From: Erythrocercus mccallii
Taxonomy: Eukaryota; Chordata; Aves; Passeriformes; Dicruridae
Assembly: GCA_013397435.1 (NCBI GenBank)
Contig: VZRG01001542.1
Span: forward strand, 1,778-65,777
Length of the DNA stretch: 64,000 nucleotides
Reading direction: 5' to 3'
Part shown: positions 63,366-64,000 of the stretch, in pieces
How positions within the stretch are numbered: the stretch's first letter is position 1
Layout: every line of letters starts with the position of its first letter
Notes under the pieces: model-generated
Databases searched by the model: none
The model's input: only the letters and a program-made list of their open reading frames with translations
Told to the model about the DNA's origin: nothing
Program-made: the position numbers and the translations under genes

Positions 63366-64000
63366 CAGAGTCCTGAGGAAACTCAAAAGGGTCCAGTGGT
63401 CTGGGTTTGGACCCCCAGGAGTTTCAAAGGTTGCTGGCTTGACCAAGACAGTTGTTGCCAGGGGTCCACTGTGGCTACCGATGAAGTGAAAGGAGTGGGT
63501 ACCAAAAAGCAATTTATTAAGGCAGTCAACAAATAACAGAAGCTGTACACAGTAACTCCAGGGGATGAAGCCCTGGGGTGGGCAGCCAATAGAAGACAAA
63601 TATGACAGGGAACAGAACAAAGAACCTATGAAAAGCAATGTAACCATACATGGAAAAGCAACTGACCAATTATTAGCACATAACCTTATCTGTAACAGCC
63701 TAATCTGCATAACAATTCCCATGATCCCTCTCTTCTAGCCATAACCTGAACATAAGTTTCCCTGCCTATATTCCCATTTTCCACGGCTTCAGGTTGATGC
63801 CTCCTGGGCAATCAGTTGAGGCCAGGCCACTGTCCATCCCTGCTAGTTGAATTCCGACATTCTCTAATTGCTTCATTAACACACTGTAAACCATTCTTTA
63901 CTTCCTTTCACAATTTAGATGTAAAATACACCCATATTATTTAAGACTTGAAATTCCATACAATCAAATGTCAACATTTTCCAAAAATCAATAAAGAGTG
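63366..64000 (-). mobile_element. LTR-like sequence, minus orientation, runs off the window
   Basis: On the minus strand there is an AATAAA (complement of 63513-63518) about 150 bp from the apparent 3' end, preceded by an ATTGG box (complement of 63586-63590). The composition matches endogenous retroviral LTRs. The U3 start is not visible and may lie past 64000. No coding sequence was recognised. Confidence 0.4.

Larger units (their letters stand above)
44432..64000 (+). other. SV2C: SV2C intron after third coding exon, continues past the window
   Basis: At least 19.6 kb. I searched for codons of the next SV2 segment (after IIPHYG) and did not see them. It holds a solo LTR at 56917-57706, LTR-like pieces from 62859, and small repeats. 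44432-56911 and 57712-62858 otherwise contain no recognised gene or transposon. Confidence 0.75.

Noticed and set aside
63360..63722. 120-codon minus-strand frame
   Set aside because: Lies in LTR-like sequence covering its poly(A) signal; no protein motif.
44432..64000. Next SV2C exon (after IIPHYG)
   Set aside because: I looked for codons of the WSFSMGSAYQ region and its splice acceptor and did not find them, so it most likely lies beyond the window.
1..64000. tRNA, rRNA or snoRNA genes
   Set aside because: Reading both strands I saw no cloverleaf A/B-box pair or conserved rRNA segments; a covariance search would be needed for small RNAs.

Overview
The window is vertebrate nuclear DNA, almost certainly from a bird and probably a songbird. 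It is AT-rich and mostly non-coding, with three short coding exons separated by introns of 13-22 kb. The interspersed repeats are avian-type CR1 LINE fragments, several ending in the ATTCTATG-type CR1 tail, plus LTRs of endogenous retroviruses. There are no operons, CRISPR arrays or other bacterial features.

The only gene I can support is SV2C (synaptic vesicle glycoprotein 2C) on the + strand. The window holds the first coding exon (8127-8706, preceded by 124 nt of 5' UTR in the same exon), the second (30869-31049) and the third (44280-44431). Together they encode residues 1-304 plus one base of codon 305: the cytosolic N-terminus and the first transmembrane segments of a major-facilitator-superfamily protein. 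All splice sites are canonical GT-AG and the phases join cleanly. I found no further SV2C exon after 44431, so the rest of the protein, including the large luminal loop, lies beyond the window. The promoter and any non-coding first exon lie before position 1 or are not recognisable.

Region by region: 1-312 is a broken retroviral integrase fragment. 313-8002 is non-coding with microsatellites. 9340-13114 is a cluster of LTRs: one complete solo LTR (9927-10671, target duplication TGCAG) sits inside an older LTR, and a third LTR follows. 15146-18342 has a CR1 scrap, an LTR whose TATA/poly(A) layout resembles alpharetroviruses, and a CR1 fragment carrying a T/G-rich tract. 18343-27800 is largely unique intron. 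27808-29362 holds two CR1 tails. 32960-38490 has CR1 copies, including a 2.5-kb antisense copy that keeps endonuclease and reverse-transcriptase remnants. 42836-43174 is a sense CR1 tail. 44432-56911 is largely unique intron. 56917-57706 is a second complete solo LTR (target duplication TGATG). 62859-64000 holds two poorly bounded LTR-like pieces.

The LTRs I can orient with confidence inside the SV2C introns are all antisense to the gene. I did not find a new biological system. The observations most worth following are the nested and antisense LTRs, the alpharetrovirus-like LTR core, a five-codon upstream ORF before SV2C, and several unexplained inverted or direct repeats.
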